A stretch of DNA of 64,000 bases from Acestrorhynchus altus (GCA_034509495.1 CM067505.1:7611032-7675031), one strand, 5' to 3'; shown: positions 1 through 11,989, counted from the first letter of the stretch. Notes: generated by a model not told the origin, from the letters alone. Numbers and translations are program-made.

Positions 1-1479
1 TTAAGTAATATTTATTTATTTATTTCTATAATAATGACCCTTTCTTGTTCTGTATTTGGCTCTAGTCTCCAGTATGAGCATATTAATACAGTTCAGTCAC
101 ATTTAGATGTTGTGTTGTAATCTGCGTTGTCAGCTACTGGAGTGGGTTTCCCTCTCAACACAAGTTAAAGGTCGTTGTTCAGTGGTAGAGCAAGCATCGC
201 ATGAAACACTCTCTCTTTCATATTATCTTAATACAACAAAACAAAAAAACAAAACAAGGTTGAGGAACAGAGGGGTCAGTCAGCTACTCTGTATCTGATC
301 GTACTCGTAAGCATTGGTTTCATTGGTGCATGACTGGGAAATATCCAGTCATTGTAGACAGGCCAATTTTCTGCAAGCATGGTCATGCATGGTTGATGTG
401 TGACAGTGCTTTCCTTGATAACACAAATGCATTGGAAGTGCAGCAAACTCGTTTCTGCATGAAACAGCAAACAAATGTGCTTTTGCTGTACATTTGTAGA
501 CAGTAATTACTGGCTATACATATCATGCATACTTTGTTTACATGATGGCACAAAACGATGGTTTGATATGAATGCACTAATACGAATGACCCCAATCTGT
601 ATGGAGTCATATCCATCATAAAGGGTGACTTTGACTTTCCACTTTATGCACATTCTTAGTGTAAATGCTGTTGTTTGGGGTATAGTTGCAGTCAGGGAAT
701 GGTTCTTTGTCCTTCAAATTTCGTTTTGCCTCCTATTCTGTGGTTTAAGAAAAGCAAAAGCATTTCGCTGCCAGTTTTTGCACTTTACCTTATAACAAAC
801 CTGACTGACCTTGGTTTCAGGCTGAGTGGCTCAGTGTGTGTATTGGTTTTCCACCTGTTTTTGTGGTATTTTTAACGCATGGTTATTTTCGGGCCTGGTA
901 TTTTTGTATCTGTCTCCTTATTTCCTATGCACAGGCAATGACTTTCAGCAAGGATGTCTGTTCTGTGTAGAAAATCATAATATATTCAGTGTTTGCGAAT
1001 TCATCGTTATCTTTCCTAGAAATGCCTTTCAGTAGTCTTTTTATGAAATGTGTGAGGGGTTTAATATGTGTCTTTATCTTACTCTGTGAAAATACACCTA
1101 TTAAACCTAGCAATGGTTTGCAAAACCTAGCAAGTAGATGAGTCGATCCAGGAGTGTTTGAGCAGGAAAATCATGCTGCAATTCAACTCTGCTCTATTGC
1201 GGCCCTCAAGGACCGAGGGTGAATATCCCTGTAATGAGGTAATCTATCGATTATTTCAACAGGTTCAGCAATGTGGCCAAATATCAAATGAACGTAAGTT
1301 AACACTAACGCCAGATGCAGTCAATCAGTCAGGACATGTTAGGATAGGATACCATTCCTAACCAACCCTGGACTTAGATGGTCTCCGATCTCATCTCAAC
1401 TGGGCCTGATTTTATTTAAGTAAAGGGTTTGTTGCACTAATTGTTGACTCATGACAATCCTTTACCTTTCTGTCCTCAG
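1..1479 (+). other. nfatc1: 3' part of nfatc1 intron 2 (window opens inside it)
   Basis: No coding exon is supported here. Reading frames are short and broken. The sequence is AT-rich and ends in a normal acceptor, a pyrimidine stretch followed by CAG at 1477-1479. A short stretch near 1190-1230 resembles the end of a teleost DNA-transposon relic but is too short to name. The first exon(s) and promoter(s) of the gene must lie before position 1. Confidence 0.75.
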
Positions 1480-2509
1480 ATGCATACAGCTACACACCAA
1501 ATGTCACCCTGTCCCTTCCATTGAGCAGCCCCTGCCTGCCCACCCAGTACCACAACCTTCAGAGTAGCCCTGCTATCTCTGTCTCAGTCAGCCAACCCCC
1601 TTCTTTCTCCCCCCAAGAAGACATGGCTTCAGTGGGATATTTCCAGTCCCCTGGCTCTGGCCCCAATGGAGCCCCTGCTCTAGAGAGTCCACGCATTGAG
1701 ATCACAGCCTACAGCCAGTTTCCTGAGGATGAAGTGGAGGAGAGCAGGGTGCCGGTGGCTAAACGTGTCAACTCCATCGTGACCTTAACCTTGCCAAGTG
1801 GTGATGGTTATCGCGACCCCAGCTGCCTGAGCCCAGCTAGCAGCATTTCGTCCAGGAGCTGCCACTCGGATGCCTCTTCATACGAGTCAGGCTACTCGTG
1901 CAATTATGACAACTCGCCACAAAACTCTCCCTGGCAGTCCCCCTGTGTTTCACCCAAAGGTTCCTCTTCACTTCTGTCCAGCACTGTGGGCACGTCTCCC
2001 CGCCACTCACCATCTGGATCGCCCCGTACCAGCATAACCGATGATAGCTGGATGGGCTCTCGCGGCTCGCGTCCCAACTCTCCCTGTGGGAGTAAGAGGA
2101 AATACAGCTTCAGTGGTGGGGCCTCACAGAAATACCATCCATACTCGCCAAACCATTCACCAGGGCCTTCACCGCAAACCTCACCTAGACTCAGCATGAC
2201 TGAAGAAACTTGGTTGCCCAATACCAATCAGTACACTAATTCTGCCATTGTTGCGGCCATTAATGCCCTCACCACAGATGGGCTGGCAGAGATTGGGGAG
2301 GGGATCCCGCTTAAGACCAGGAAAACTAGTGTAGAGCACAGTGCTACCGTGAGCCTGAAGATTGAGCCTGGAGGGGAGGAGATGGGTTCTGCGGAACTCT
2401 GCCATGAGGATTATTCTACTTCACGGCTGCCGTTCAAGAAGGAGAGCTATACTGGTTTTCTGGATGTACCTCAGCATCCGTACTGGTCCAAACCAAAGAC
2501 CTACATCAG
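1480..2509 (+). CDS. nfatc1: nfatc1 exon 3: calcineurin-regulated NFAT homology region
   Basis: This large exon encodes most of the regulatory domain of NFATC1, the cytoplasmic transcription factor that calcineurin dephosphorylates so that it can enter the nucleus. Visible in order: the PxIxIT calcineurin docking site SPRIEIT (1686-1706); the serine-rich region starting SPASS (1830 onward); the SP1 run ending PCVSPK (to about 1965); SP2, SPRHSPSGSPRTS (from 1995); a basic NLS core KRK (2094-2102); SP3, from YSPNHSP (2142) to ETW; AIVAAINALTTD; a sumoylation-type LKIEP (2355-2369); and the second calcineurin site LDVP in LDVPQHPY (2460-2471). The exon starts with two bases of a split codon after CAG at 1479 and ends with two bases before the donor gtaaaa, so no start codon lies here. 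An open frame that appears to begin at 1521 starts on TTG (Leu) and is not a real start. Motif order and spacing fit NFATC1 better than NFATC2, C3 or C4. Confidence 0.97.
1686..1706 (+). other. nfatc1: PxIxIT calcineurin docking motif (SPRIEIT)
   Basis: Codons read Ser-Pro-Arg-Ile-Glu-Ile-Thr. This is the standard NFAT calcineurin anchoring sequence, directly after ALE as in mammalian NFATC1. It is the main phosphatase tether, and the LxVP motif near the end of the same exon is the second contact. Confidence 0.95.
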
Positions 2510-2704
2510 GTAAAACAGATGTTTTAAGAGCTAAAAGTTTAGTTATATAGTGATGGATGTGCAAAGAGAGGATTTGCAGCATGCATACTGTGGGATCATT
2601 TGTGCAGAAAGGCCACTAGATATTGAACCCCTTAAATTGCTGCTTATGCAGGTTTACATGTCTACGTAAATGTGTATAAAGAGTGCTCAGGGAAAATTGT
2701 CCTC

Positions 2705-2930
2705 CATATTTAACCCATCTACTCAGTGAAACACACACATACACACACTAGGGGAGTGAGCACACATGCCCGGAGCGGTGAGCAGCCCTTTCCACAGTGT
2801 CCCGGGGAGCAGTTGGAGAGTTAAATGGTTTGTTCAAGAGCACTTCAGTCATGTCATGCCAGTTCAGGGAATCAAACCAGTCACAAAGCTGGTTCACTAA
2901 CCACTAGTCCAATCCACAGCTGCCCCTGAA
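2705..2930 (+). repeat. Interspersed repeat, family A, copy 1
   Basis: The sequence runs from TTTAACCCATCT through an ACAC-rich stretch, ACTAGGGGAGTGAGCAC, CCCGGAGCGGTGAGCAGCC and CCCGGGGAGCAGTTGGAGAG to a GGGAATCAAACCAG segment and AACCACTAGTCC. Matching segments occur at 11990-12175 (opposite strand) and 22960-23495 (split). The arrangement is familiar from many teleost genomes. I do not assign a formal family name. Confidence 0.75.
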
Positions 2931-2933
2931 GTC

Positions 2934-2959
2934 TATATATATATATATATATATATATA
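2934..2959. repeat. (TA)n microsatellite
   Basis: Thirteen TA units, about 80 bp upstream of the intron 3 acceptor. Likely length-polymorphic. Confidence 0.95.
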
Positions 2960-3040
2960 CACAAAAGTATGTATGTATATATAAAATCTCTGTGGTTTTC
3001 TGGACCAATGTTCTTTTTACTGTCCCTCTCTTTTATTTAG

Positions 3041-3200
3041 CCCATCCTTTCCTGCACTTGACTGGCAGCTGCCCTCCAGTTCTGGGCCTTACAGCCTGCA
3101 GATTGAGGTCCAGCCTAAGTCTCACCATCGTGCCCACTATGAGACAGAAGGGAGCAGAGGAGCTGTAAAGGCACTTGCAGGAGGGCATCCAGTCGTTCAG
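3041..3200 (+). CDS. nfatc1: nfatc1 exon 4: start of Rel homology region
   Basis: The first base completes a Ser codon (AG|C). The exon then encodes the segment from PALDWQLP through IEVQPKSHH to RAHYETEGSRGAVKA and HPVVQ. The Arg-Tyr-Glu-Glu-Arg positions in RAHYETEGSRG (3129-3161) lie in the DNA-contacting recognition loop of NFAT and Rel proteins, which reads GGAAA cores. The exon is 160 bp and ends in phase 0 before gtattc, a weak-looking donor. The recognition loop looks unchanged from the vertebrate NFATC1 that I know. Confidence 0.97.
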
Positions 3201-3846
3201 GTATTCATTTTTATCTTTGAGAGTTGTCTTCCTTTCAGAATTCCCACCTTTTCCCTCTGTGCCACACAGAGATGTAAGTGACAGTGTTGTGCTGAGGCTG
3301 TATTGTGGAAGTATTGTAATGTAAATTATTGCAGTAACATTAATACAGTGTCACATTGCCTGCCATGTTTTAAATTTAAGGTTGAGTTTTTACAATTATA
3401 TGTCCATATACGTGAGAGCCAACTCTGTTTCCAACTCATAACATTTGTGTCAAAAGTTGAAGAATTAATGAATTGCACCATAACTTGTTCTCTCCTAATC
3501 AAATGAAAAATCTGGGATTAATTACACCTTGTTTAATCCTTAATAAAGTTCATGTTTAATGGACTGCTTACTTTAGCATATGTTGTGCAGTCCCACGGGG
3601 TTCTATTTTAGGGCCTTTGAAACTGAGGTTAAGTGTAAAAGAAAGGTAGTCATTCAAATGAAGAACTGAAGTGTGGGATTACATACTGGGTCTGAGGGCT
3701 TACGACCCATATGTGCAAATGCCTGCTATTTTAACTGCTTGCTCTGTACTGTTTACTTCCCTCGTTCAAATCAAAAATTGGACTGAAACACTAATTTCAT
3801 AACTCCACTGTGAACGGGCAGGGCTTAATTGCTGTAGGGTGAATAT

Positions 3847-4042
3847 ATTTATGGCATTTATCTGACGCTCTTACAAGGTTACTCATATTACAGAGGTGGG
3901 CCAGAGTAGTATTAGGAGTCTTTCCCATGGAAAGTCCTTATTGGTGTAGCACAGCACAGTTGCCCAGACAGGGAATTGAACCCCAGTCTCACACATGGTG
4001 TGGGGGCTCACTGGTGGTGTTATCTGTTGCGCCATACCAACA
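3847..4042 (-). mobile_element. tRNA-derived SINE-like copy (family C), minus strand
   Basis: Read on the minus strand it has a tRNA-like head with a GGGTTCAAT-type box B region (here GGGGTTCAATTCCC), a middle with AAGAGTC-like and GGCCCAC stretches, and an end near GCCATAAATA. On the plus strand the tail reads TTATGGCATTTATCTGACGC. The same family recurs at 14776-14872 (+), 29957-30081 (-) and 62168-62316 (+). Confidence 0.7.
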
Positions 4043-4769
4043 TGTATCATATGTAAACAAGGTGGTCACTGTTTTGCAGCTGCACTGTGTGGACAAGGAC
4101 TGGTGGTTCTTAAACCCCTTAAACCCCTTAATGTCAACAAATGGTCTGGGATGAAAGCTCTTACTTTCAACAGTCCAGACACCACCGATCTCAATCAGCA
4201 GTGGCTGTTCAGGAGCTGGCTGTGTGTTTCAGCAATAACGCAGCACTGAAACTAAGAGGAGTGGGTGAAATACTTTAGGTCTTACACAAGACCACAAAGT
4301 CTTGACGACAGCACAGTCCAGTCAGTTCCGTAACAGACACTGGTGACTCACCCGTCTCCTGTGATCTTACTTCTCACTCAGGGAGGCTGACCATACCACT
4401 TGGACAAAGTCTATCATAAATGGAGGGCATAAGTCATAGAGGACAGAAGCACAGTTGTCGGTAGCCGAGGCTTTTCGACCACACACGTGTCTTGGTGGAT
4501 CAAAACCAGAGGAACACTGTAGAACGACACAGAGGGGAGCTGGGCCACGTCTGCTGAAACGCTCTGTTCCCAACACCTCTGTTCACATCTGCGCCAGCTG
4601 TCCGATACTTCGGTTCAGCGTAATGAGGTGCTAATGATGCTAAACATATGGCAATGTACTACTCTCCTGTGAAGAACCCAACCCCTCTCACTTTCTCCCT
4701 CTCTCTTTCACGATCGAAGACCCCCACCTTTTTTTTTTTGTGCTCACCACAGTTTCCGGCCCAGCACAC

Positions 4770-5260
4770 AGGCCGCCTTTTGTTTAGTAAAAAGTTCCCA
4801 GTGGTGTACTGACATCATGAGGGCTGGCGCACAGTGGAGGCGGCCAGTCTGAGCCGCACACGTTTTTTTGGCTGCCTGGTGATGGGGGATGTGTGTGTGT
4901 GTATGTGTGTAGGAGGGGAGTGCTCAAGGGAGCCTCACACAAGGCTGTCCCATCCCGTAAAACCTCCAGATTACAGAGCACACCCCACTGTGGATGCTCT
5001 CCAATTAGCCTTGACTGCACCTCCTACCCAACCCCTCCTCCATGTGCTTTGGTCCGACACTCAGCATTTCACCCTGGAGCCTGCTCTGTCCTCAGCTAGG
5101 CCGCATCAGTATCTGTTTCAGGCCTTTTTATTTTGACATCCAACCGCATGCACCATCAGATGGGTGGCTGTTGGTGAGCAGCTCCTGAACTATGCAGGTC
5201 CCGCCGCAGCTTTGAGCTACTGGCTCTGCATTAAGCTTGTTCAGGAAATCCATCTGATTG
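4770..5260. other. Repeat-poor, GC-richer block in intron 4; candidate conserved non-coding element
   Basis: Apart from one short TG run near 4890-4910, this block lacks the repeat families seen around it and has higher GC content. Possible regulatory sequence. Only cross-species alignment could decide, so confidence is low. Confidence 0.25.
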
Positions 5261-5509
5261 GAGAATGGCTCCCTCAACACTAAACAGTGTCGTAACTGGA
5301 AAGAGTGACAAGGCTCAAGCCGTTGGTTTATGTTGGTTTAGCGGGAGACCCTCAGGGCCTTTAAAGCTTTCAGAAAATAATTTTAGAGAATAGTTTATAT
5401 ATACTTTTCATTCAAAAGTATCGTAATGATTCATAAGTCATTTATAAGTCATTTCCTGTATGTTAAACTGAATAAAACATTTAGGATCTTTAAACACGGC
5501 CGATGTAGA

Positions 5510-5780
5510 TGATAATAATAAATCCCAAACATTAATCCAAATCTTAATCTCAACTCAAAAAGAGTAAGACTCATTTTAATCCAAACCTTAATCTTAAACC
5601 GAAACCTAAAAATAAAACTCATCCTGGCCCTACTCTCAACCCAAAATCTAACAATTAAAAACATATCCCAAATCTTAATCTCAAATAAAATCTAACAATA
5701 TTACTCATCCTGGTCCTAATCCTAATCCAAACCTTAATCTCAGCCCAAACCTAAACCTTAATTTCAAAACAAAATCTAAG
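5510..5780. repeat. Degenerate tandem array of CTAAAC/CTTAATC-like units
   Basis: Many variants of TAATCC, CTTAATCT and CCAAACC follow one another. A longer period is visible: ACTCATCCTGG recurs near 5618 and 5703, and a related GACTCATTTTAATCC occurs near 5567. It looks like an old minisatellite with a simple hexamer-like origin. Confidence 0.7.
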
Positions 5781-6336
5781 ACAGCCTTCACTCTGTCCAT
5801 ATTTCTAAACCTACTTTGCTCAAAACCTAATGTAGTAAAGTCCACTTACAGGCTGTTTTCAGCGGCATATCAACAGCTTGTTGATATCTCGATAATTTAC
5901 AGATGCTTCACTGCAGTTGGTGTTCCAGAGGGTCTGTTGAGAGTTTATTATATCAAAAAGAACTCAAAGTAAAATGTCACTGTCAATTCTAACCCGAGTG
6001 AAACTGAAATTGCACTTAACTTGGAAATGTTTCTTTCTGGAATCTGTATTTTTTTTTATGGGATTTTGTGGGTACAAGTGACTGTTTTTCCAGAGGCTCT
6101 ACATACCTCTTATTAACAAGCTGCTGGAGGGCACATGTCTGTATAGATCTTGTCAGATTGTTCCCTTTACTATGGCATGCTGCAGCTAGTGAGAGTGGGT
6201 CTGATAGCATTAGGGGGCAAGAACTGACCATAGGTCATGGGAGTGTGGACGAGGTGCTCTGGTCTGTGTTCCATGAACAGACAGAGTCTTGGCATTCCTC
6301 TAGTGGGTGATAATGTGATGAAGGGAGGGCAATCAT

Positions 6337-6337
<1 letters not shown>

Positions 6338-6395
<58 letters not shown>
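6338..6395. repeat. (CT)n microsatellite
   Basis: An uninterrupted run of about 29 CT units on the plus strand in intron 4. Confidence 0.97.
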
Positions 6396-6398
<3 letters not shown>

Positions 6399-7349
6399 AC
6401 TCCCTCCTCCCCCTGGCCTCTGCTTGTCTAAACTGAAATACCAGGCTTAAACATATCCTCTAAAGTAAATATACAAGCCTCTCCAGCCTTTTCACCTCAA
6501 ATACTATTCACCTCCCTTGAGAAACCAACATGCCAGCCACATTTGCTAGGGCACATTGTGCTCGGAGAATTTTACAGATTTAGATCCTACAGTGTTGTAG
6601 GATAATCAGAGTCCTGTATCATGCAGACGAGAGTATACAAATGCCGAAAGCAAATGTTTGGGCATCCTGCACCTTCTTCTTGTTTGATGATGTCAGATGT
6701 CCTTTGAAAATTTGCTCACATTTAATTCATTCCATTCTTCTCAGGACAAACTGAAGCTGAATAAGTTCTCTGAGAGCTTACGTTTTTTGTGGTTGGCTGA
6801 TATTTTGCACCATTTAACGCTGTTTTGGATGTCAGTTTGTCCTCCACACACTATTTACTATGCAGAGTTACATAAATTTTGCATGCCACAATATCTAGGA
6901 TGTCTTGTAAAACTGGTCCCACCCACTGAAAACATTATTGTTTGAGTCCATTCTCCTTATATAGTTTGGGAGATAATCTAACACTTTAGGCCTTCTGTCC
7001 AGCTTCTGAAGTCTCACATAGCTGCATCTGTTCTGATTGCACTGTTTTCTATTTTCTTTTGTGCATAACCCTTTCATTCCCAACTAAGACCAAACAATGA
7101 AAGAACGATATCATTGCATTTTTAACATTTTTTTTCCTGGAAATGCTCAGGCCTTCCCCTTACTGACTTCACCTCACATGGAGACATTCTTAAGCACTGC
7201 ACACTGTATATTGCACTTGTTCTGAGGATTTCATGCAATCTGCAGAAGTACTTTGCAATTCTACTTTATCATGATAACTTATTGTCATATTGCCCACCAC
7301 GGTTTCTGTATTAAATGGGTATAAAAGAACGAATCTCTATATTTCGCAG

Positions 7350-7552
7350 CTGCATGGCTACATGGAGAGTGAGCCATTGACGCTGCAGCTGTTCATCGGC
7401 ACGGCAGACGACCGCCTCTTGCGTCCACACGCCTTCTACCAGGTCCACCGCATAACCGGCAAGACTGTGTCCACACCCAGCCACGAGATTATGCAGGCCA
7501 ACACTAAAGTGCTGGAGATTCCACTCCTGCCTGAGAGCAACATGAGGGCCAT
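7350..7552 (+). CDS. nfatc1: nfatc1 exon 5: Rel homology region, N-terminal subdomain
   Basis: This 203-bp exon encodes the segment from LHGYMESEPLTLQLFIGTAD through RLLRPHAFYQVHRITGK to LEIPLLPE and NMRA. This is the core beta-sandwich of the specificity half of the Rel homology region. It starts in phase 0 after cgcag and ends with two bases (AT) before a strong donor gtgagt. The next exon supplies A, giving Ile where human has Val. The same bases also read open past the exon for a few codons, which is not meaningful. Confidence 0.97.
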
Positions 7553-7657
7553 GTGAGTATATATGTGAAAAAAAACGAATGTGTGTCAGTGTGTGTGTGT
7601 GTGTGGGAAACTTCCCAGGTTTAATGTGAAACACTGTAAAACGTGGTGGCAACCTTC

Positions 7658-8365
7658 TTGTACACTCTTTGTCCATTATATTAACTCCATTTTCCACACT
7701 GGAACACTTTGTAGTTCTATAATTACAGACTGTAGTCCATCTGTTTCTCTGCATACCTTGTTATACCTTCTTCCTCTCTGTTCTACATTGGTGCAGACTC
7801 CACAGGACCACCGCAGAGTAGGTATTATTTTAGGTGGTGGGTCATTCTCAGCACTGCGTTGACACTGACATGGTGGTGGTTTATTAGTGTGTGTTGCGCT
7901 GGTATGTGTGGATCTGTCACAGTAGTGCTGCTGGAGTTTTTAAACCCCTCAATGTCAGTGCTGGACTGAGAATCGCCCAACCAGAAATACCCAACAGCAT
8001 TGTGCAGACAGCATCCTGTGACCACTAATGTAGGACTAGAGGATGACCAACACAAGCAGTAGCAGCAAATGAGCAGCTCTGACTTTACATTGACAAGGAA
8101 GACTGACTAGGTAGGGGTGTCTAATTGAGAGTACAGTGAGTGGACAGGGTTTAAAAACTCCAACAGCACTACACACTAACACACCACCAAAATGTTGATG
8201 TCACGATAGTGCAGAGAATGACCCACCAACCACATAATACTTGCTCTGTGGTGGTCTTTTGGGGTCCTGGCCATTGTAGAACAGGATGAAAAGAGGCTAA
8301 CACAGTATGCAGAGAAACAGAAAGACTACAGTCTGTAATTACAGAAATACAAAGTCACGGAATGG
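7658..8365. mobile_element. Long imperfect palindromic non-autonomous DNA element
   Basis: The left arm contains TTCTATAATTACAGACTGTAG followed by a TTTCTCTGCATACC stretch (about 7714-7755), then GGTGGGTCATTCTCAGC (7845). The right arm carries the inverse: AGAGAATGACCCACC (8212-8226), then TATGCAGAGAAACAG and ACTACAGTCTGTAATTACAG (8308-8345). Inner pairs include TTTTTAAACCCCTCAATG against GGTTTAAAAACTCC. The two arms would fold into a hairpin about 300 bp long. Closely similar sequences are abundant in teleosts. No transposase frame is present. Confidence 0.8.
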
Positions 8366-8610
8366 AAAGAACTTGTAGATTCACATTATGATGTAAAAAC
8401 TGATGCATACTGTAATATATACTGTATGTGTAGAATATTGTATATGTAATTTATATTTGATGTCAGCAGATGTTTAGCAAAAAATGAAAAATGTTAACTG
8501 AACAGTGTAACAATGTGTTGCTCTGCAAGATTGATAGTATACACGGTTCAGCTGCAGCTGAATCGTGCTCTAGTTTTATGACACTTTCTCAGCTTCTGAT
8601 AGCAAATATT

Positions 8611-8645
8611 GTGTGTGTGTGTGTGTGCGTGTGTGTGTGTGTGTG

Positions 8646-8685
<40 letters not shown>

Positions 8686-8692
8686 CGTGTGT
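8611..8692. repeat. (GT)n microsatellite with GC interruptions
   Basis: About 82 bp of GT with interruptions by GC. Apparent reading frames across it are only repeat translations. Confidence 0.97.
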
Positions 8693-9991
8693 TGGTGGAG
8701 CCCCAGCTTGGTGGGTTTCCCTCCCAGGAGCTGCAGGGCTCGTGTTACAGGAGGCCCTAGGATGTGTGTGTGTGGGTGTGTGGAACCTCTAACAGGGCAC
8801 TGGGGTCTGGCACGTGTGTGTTGCGCAGTAGCAGCCTGACCAGCTCAGCACTTTTTCCTCCCGCTGTAATGGATGGATTACTCAACTCAGCTTATATAAA
8901 ACCCAAACCCTTCTGTATCCTCTTTCAGGCGTTTTGGAAGGCATTCCTACAAGCTTGCAGTGGCTAGATATGTTTCTAATGCATTTATATTAAAAAGTCC
9001 CAGTGTTGGATTTTCAGTAATGTAATGGCTGATATCTTAGAACGGAGTGTTTTGTTTCATTATTTTGGAAGGAATTATGCACAGACTGGGGAAAGAGTTT
9101 GAAATCTGGCAAATACCATCTTACTTTTTTGTCATTGCCAATTCACACCCACTGACTAGCTAGGATTCCCCCTGTCACGCGATGCCACCAGTGCTGGGAG
9201 GCTGAAGGATAGCCTGGGTTTTCTCCAACATATGTGAAATCAGCAAACTGTTTCTATTTGAACTACAGCTCCACACTCTCGAATGAGAACTTTAACTGGA
9301 TCTTCTGTTAAGCTAGTAAGCAGACACCCTTTCTTGGCAATTACATTGAAAGATGGGGAGTCAGTCCCCTTTGGCTCTGTTGGCAATATCAGGAAATTTG
9401 CAACGTCCCACTGATAGAGCCAGAACTAACAGACAGTTGATTTTATGACATTGCATATTGTGGAAATACTTTCAATCTAACCCAGAGACATTTGCATACT
9501 CTCATCATAGACCTGAATATCTTGGCAATATTGGCTTTTAATTATTTCTTTGAACTGTTAAACAGTTGTTTTGTGCACCAATTTTCTGAAATCAACCAGA
9601 TACATTTGGTCGCCGCCAACCAGCTTTGTGGCAGAATTCCTCTTAAAAGTTTGACAAAGCTATTCTTGCCAGAATTGATAATAATCACTCAAATTTGTTC
9701 CTGACCATCTGAACAAACCTCTTTCAACTGAAGAGGACAGTTTGGGTCCTGACCGGGCCCACGGCGTAGTGGCTTTGTATTTTGAAATCTGTAGTTATGT
9801 AGATCCAGCCTCTGGTGAGCCCATAAAACCCATAAACTACTAGCTGTAATCAATCATGATTCGTCACTTAACAATCAAAGTGGGTGTGTAGATTCTTCTG
9901 AATATAATTTTCACCCTGTTTTGATTCCAGAAAACCTTGTAATATAAACTATTAAACAAAAGTACTTCCTAAATAAACAGCTCAAACAAAC

Positions 9992-11965
9992 AGATATATA
10001 GACAGATGGATGGACAGACAGACAGATAACTTTATTAGTCCCAGAGGGAAAGTCACATATCACAGCAGCACAATGAATAGTGAGCAGCAAGCCTTGTTAA
10101 TTCAAGCCTTATTAACAAACATGATAAATAAGAGATTTTAAAATACATTAAACCAAAAATTAAAACTAAGGCTAAAGCTATAAATAGTGAACTTCAGAAC
10201 CAGAGTGTGCTGTTATGAGTATTAGTATGTAATAAGTAGATACATGAACATTATGCAGGAACAGTTGTGATAGTACAATACACATGAAGGCGCAGTCGTC
10301 CTGTCTGCTGTGCACATGGACAGGTAAAGTGTCTGTGCAAAGATATGAACAGAAGAGCAGTTCAGTGAGTCTGCCCGTTATGTATGTGTAGATAAAGCGT
10401 CAGTGCAATGATTAAATAGAAGGAGTAATAATGTCCAGGCAAATTAGTGAGCCTGTCCTCTTAGTGACACGGTGTGTTGAGATGTGTTGTCCAGGATAGC
10501 GGTCAGTTTGTTGAGAGTTCTCTTTTCCACCACCACCTCAAAACTCTCTGGTGAGCATCCAAGAACAGAGCCTGGTGGAGTATGTTGATCTTCATGGTGT
10601 CTCCCCCTTTGATGCAGCCTCCCCAACACACTGCTGCGAAGAAGACAGCACCCGCAGCAACAGACTGGTAGAAGATGGACATTTTGCTGCACACACTGAA
10701 AGACATGAGCTTCCTCAGAAAATAGAGTTTACTCATCCCTTTCTTGTACATAGCCTCAGTGTTCGCCTTCCAGGCCAATTTGTTGTCCAGCAGGACACCA
10801 AGGGTGAAGATGAAGGGGCAGAATACAGTTCCCTGAGGTGCACCAGTGTTGTGGACTGGAAGATCAGACCAGCTGGCTCCCAACTGCACTTACTGGGGCC
10901 TATGAAACTGGTAGTCCAAGACTAAGGTTATCCACATGCATTTTATCCAACTTCTCCACAAGTATTAGAGGTTGGATGTTGATAAATGCAGTTGAGAAGT
11001 CAAAGAAAGTGATCCTCACTGTGGTGCGGTTCTGGTCCAAATGCAAGTGTGCCTTCTGCAGTAGGTAGATTACTGCATCATCTACACCAACCTGTTGTTG
11101 ATAAGTAAACTGCAGAGGGTCCAGGAAAGGGCTGACCTGAGGTCTCAGATGTAGCAGTACCAGTCTTTCCAGGACCGTCATGACATGGGATGTGAAGGCT
11201 ACTGGTCTGAAGTGATTGAGAGAAGAGACAGATGACTTCTTTGGAACAGGAACCAGACAGGATGTTTTGCACAGTGTAGGCACTTGCTCTTGCTTCAGAC
11301 TCAGGTCAAAGCGACACTGAAGAATCCCACTCAGTAGAGTGGCAAAGACCCTAAGTACTCTTGGGCTGATTCCATCTGGTCCGACCCCTTGCCCAGTTTT
11401 ATCTTCTCCAGCTGTCTCCTCACCTGACTGGTTGTCACCTCTAGAGGGGAATGAGGGTCTTTTGAGAATGGCTGTGGGGGAAGTATGGCTACTGCTCCTG
11501 GAGGTGGGGTGAAGGAGGGTGATGACATGCTGAACCTGTTAAAAAACACATTCAGCTTGTTGGTAGTGTCCAAACTGTCCACCACAGTTTGTGGTTTAGC
11601 ACTGATGCCAGTGATTTTGCTCTTGCTAGCCCAAACCTCCTTAGTGCTGTTGTTCTGAAGTTTTGCCTCCAGCTTCCTTCTGTTGGCCTCTTTACTCTGC
11701 CTCAGTTTCACCGTCAGCTTCTTCTGCACAGGCCTTAGTAGAACCTTGTCTTTAAGTCTGAAGGCCTATTTCTTCTTGTATATCAGCTCCTTCAGGTTCT
11801 TGGTCATCCACGGTTTGTACCCACCTGACTGGAACAATTTTGTCTGTGCAGAAGTTGATGTTCTCAGTGATGTAGTCTGTGGTCTCAAAGCAGACCTGCA
11901 GAGCATCCTCTGCCTCTGGTAACCAATCCTAGAAAGCTCAATATTGCCGTGATATTCCTGCATGT
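9992..11965 (-). pseudogene. L2/CR1-like LINE relic, 5'-truncated and frameshifted
   Basis: On the minus strand, fragments of a non-LTR reverse transcriptase follow in order. The linker before the RT (11331-11963) includes GKGSDQMESAQ. The RT palm (10900-11283) includes PVPKKSSV, LNHFRPVAFTS, LERLVLLHL, LDPLQFTYQ, VDDAV and FFDFSTAF. A shifted frame (10503-10889) has TGAPQGTV and later LGVLLDNKLAWK and YFLRKL, with the catalytic FADD region apparently deleted between them. The 3' end reads GGGACTAATAAAGTTATC and then a TCTG tetranucleotide tail (plus-strand 9995-10045), typical of L2-type elements. The endonuclease domain is missing. The element is broken and not functional. Confidence 0.85.
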
Positions 11966-11989
11966 AAACACAATTGCATTTACTTTATT

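Larger units (their letters stand above)
2510..3040 (+). other. nfatc1: nfatc1 intron 3 with a SINE-like repeat and a TA microsatellite
   Basis: A short 531-bp intron, donor gtaaaa, acceptor ttatttag. About half of it is an interspersed repeat (2705-2930), directly followed by a (TA)n array. Confidence 0.9.
3201..7349 (+). other. nfatc1: nfatc1 intron 4
   Basis: A 4.1 kb intron holding a minus-strand tRNA-derived SINE copy (3847-4042), a fairly GC-rich repeat-poor block (4330-5260), a degenerate CTAAAC-type tandem array (5510-5780) and a long CT array (6338-6395). The ORFs inside it are short and show no family resemblance. The acceptor is atttcgcag at 7349. Confidence 0.85.

Noticed and set aside
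1521..1523. Start codon for the large exon
   Set aside because: The codon is TTG. Upstream codons are open and continuous with a normal splice acceptor at 1479, so translation starts in an earlier exon.
10551..10925. Plus-strand open frame of 124 codons
   Set aside because: It is antisense to the reverse transcriptase remains of the LINE relic, and its protein has no family resemblance.
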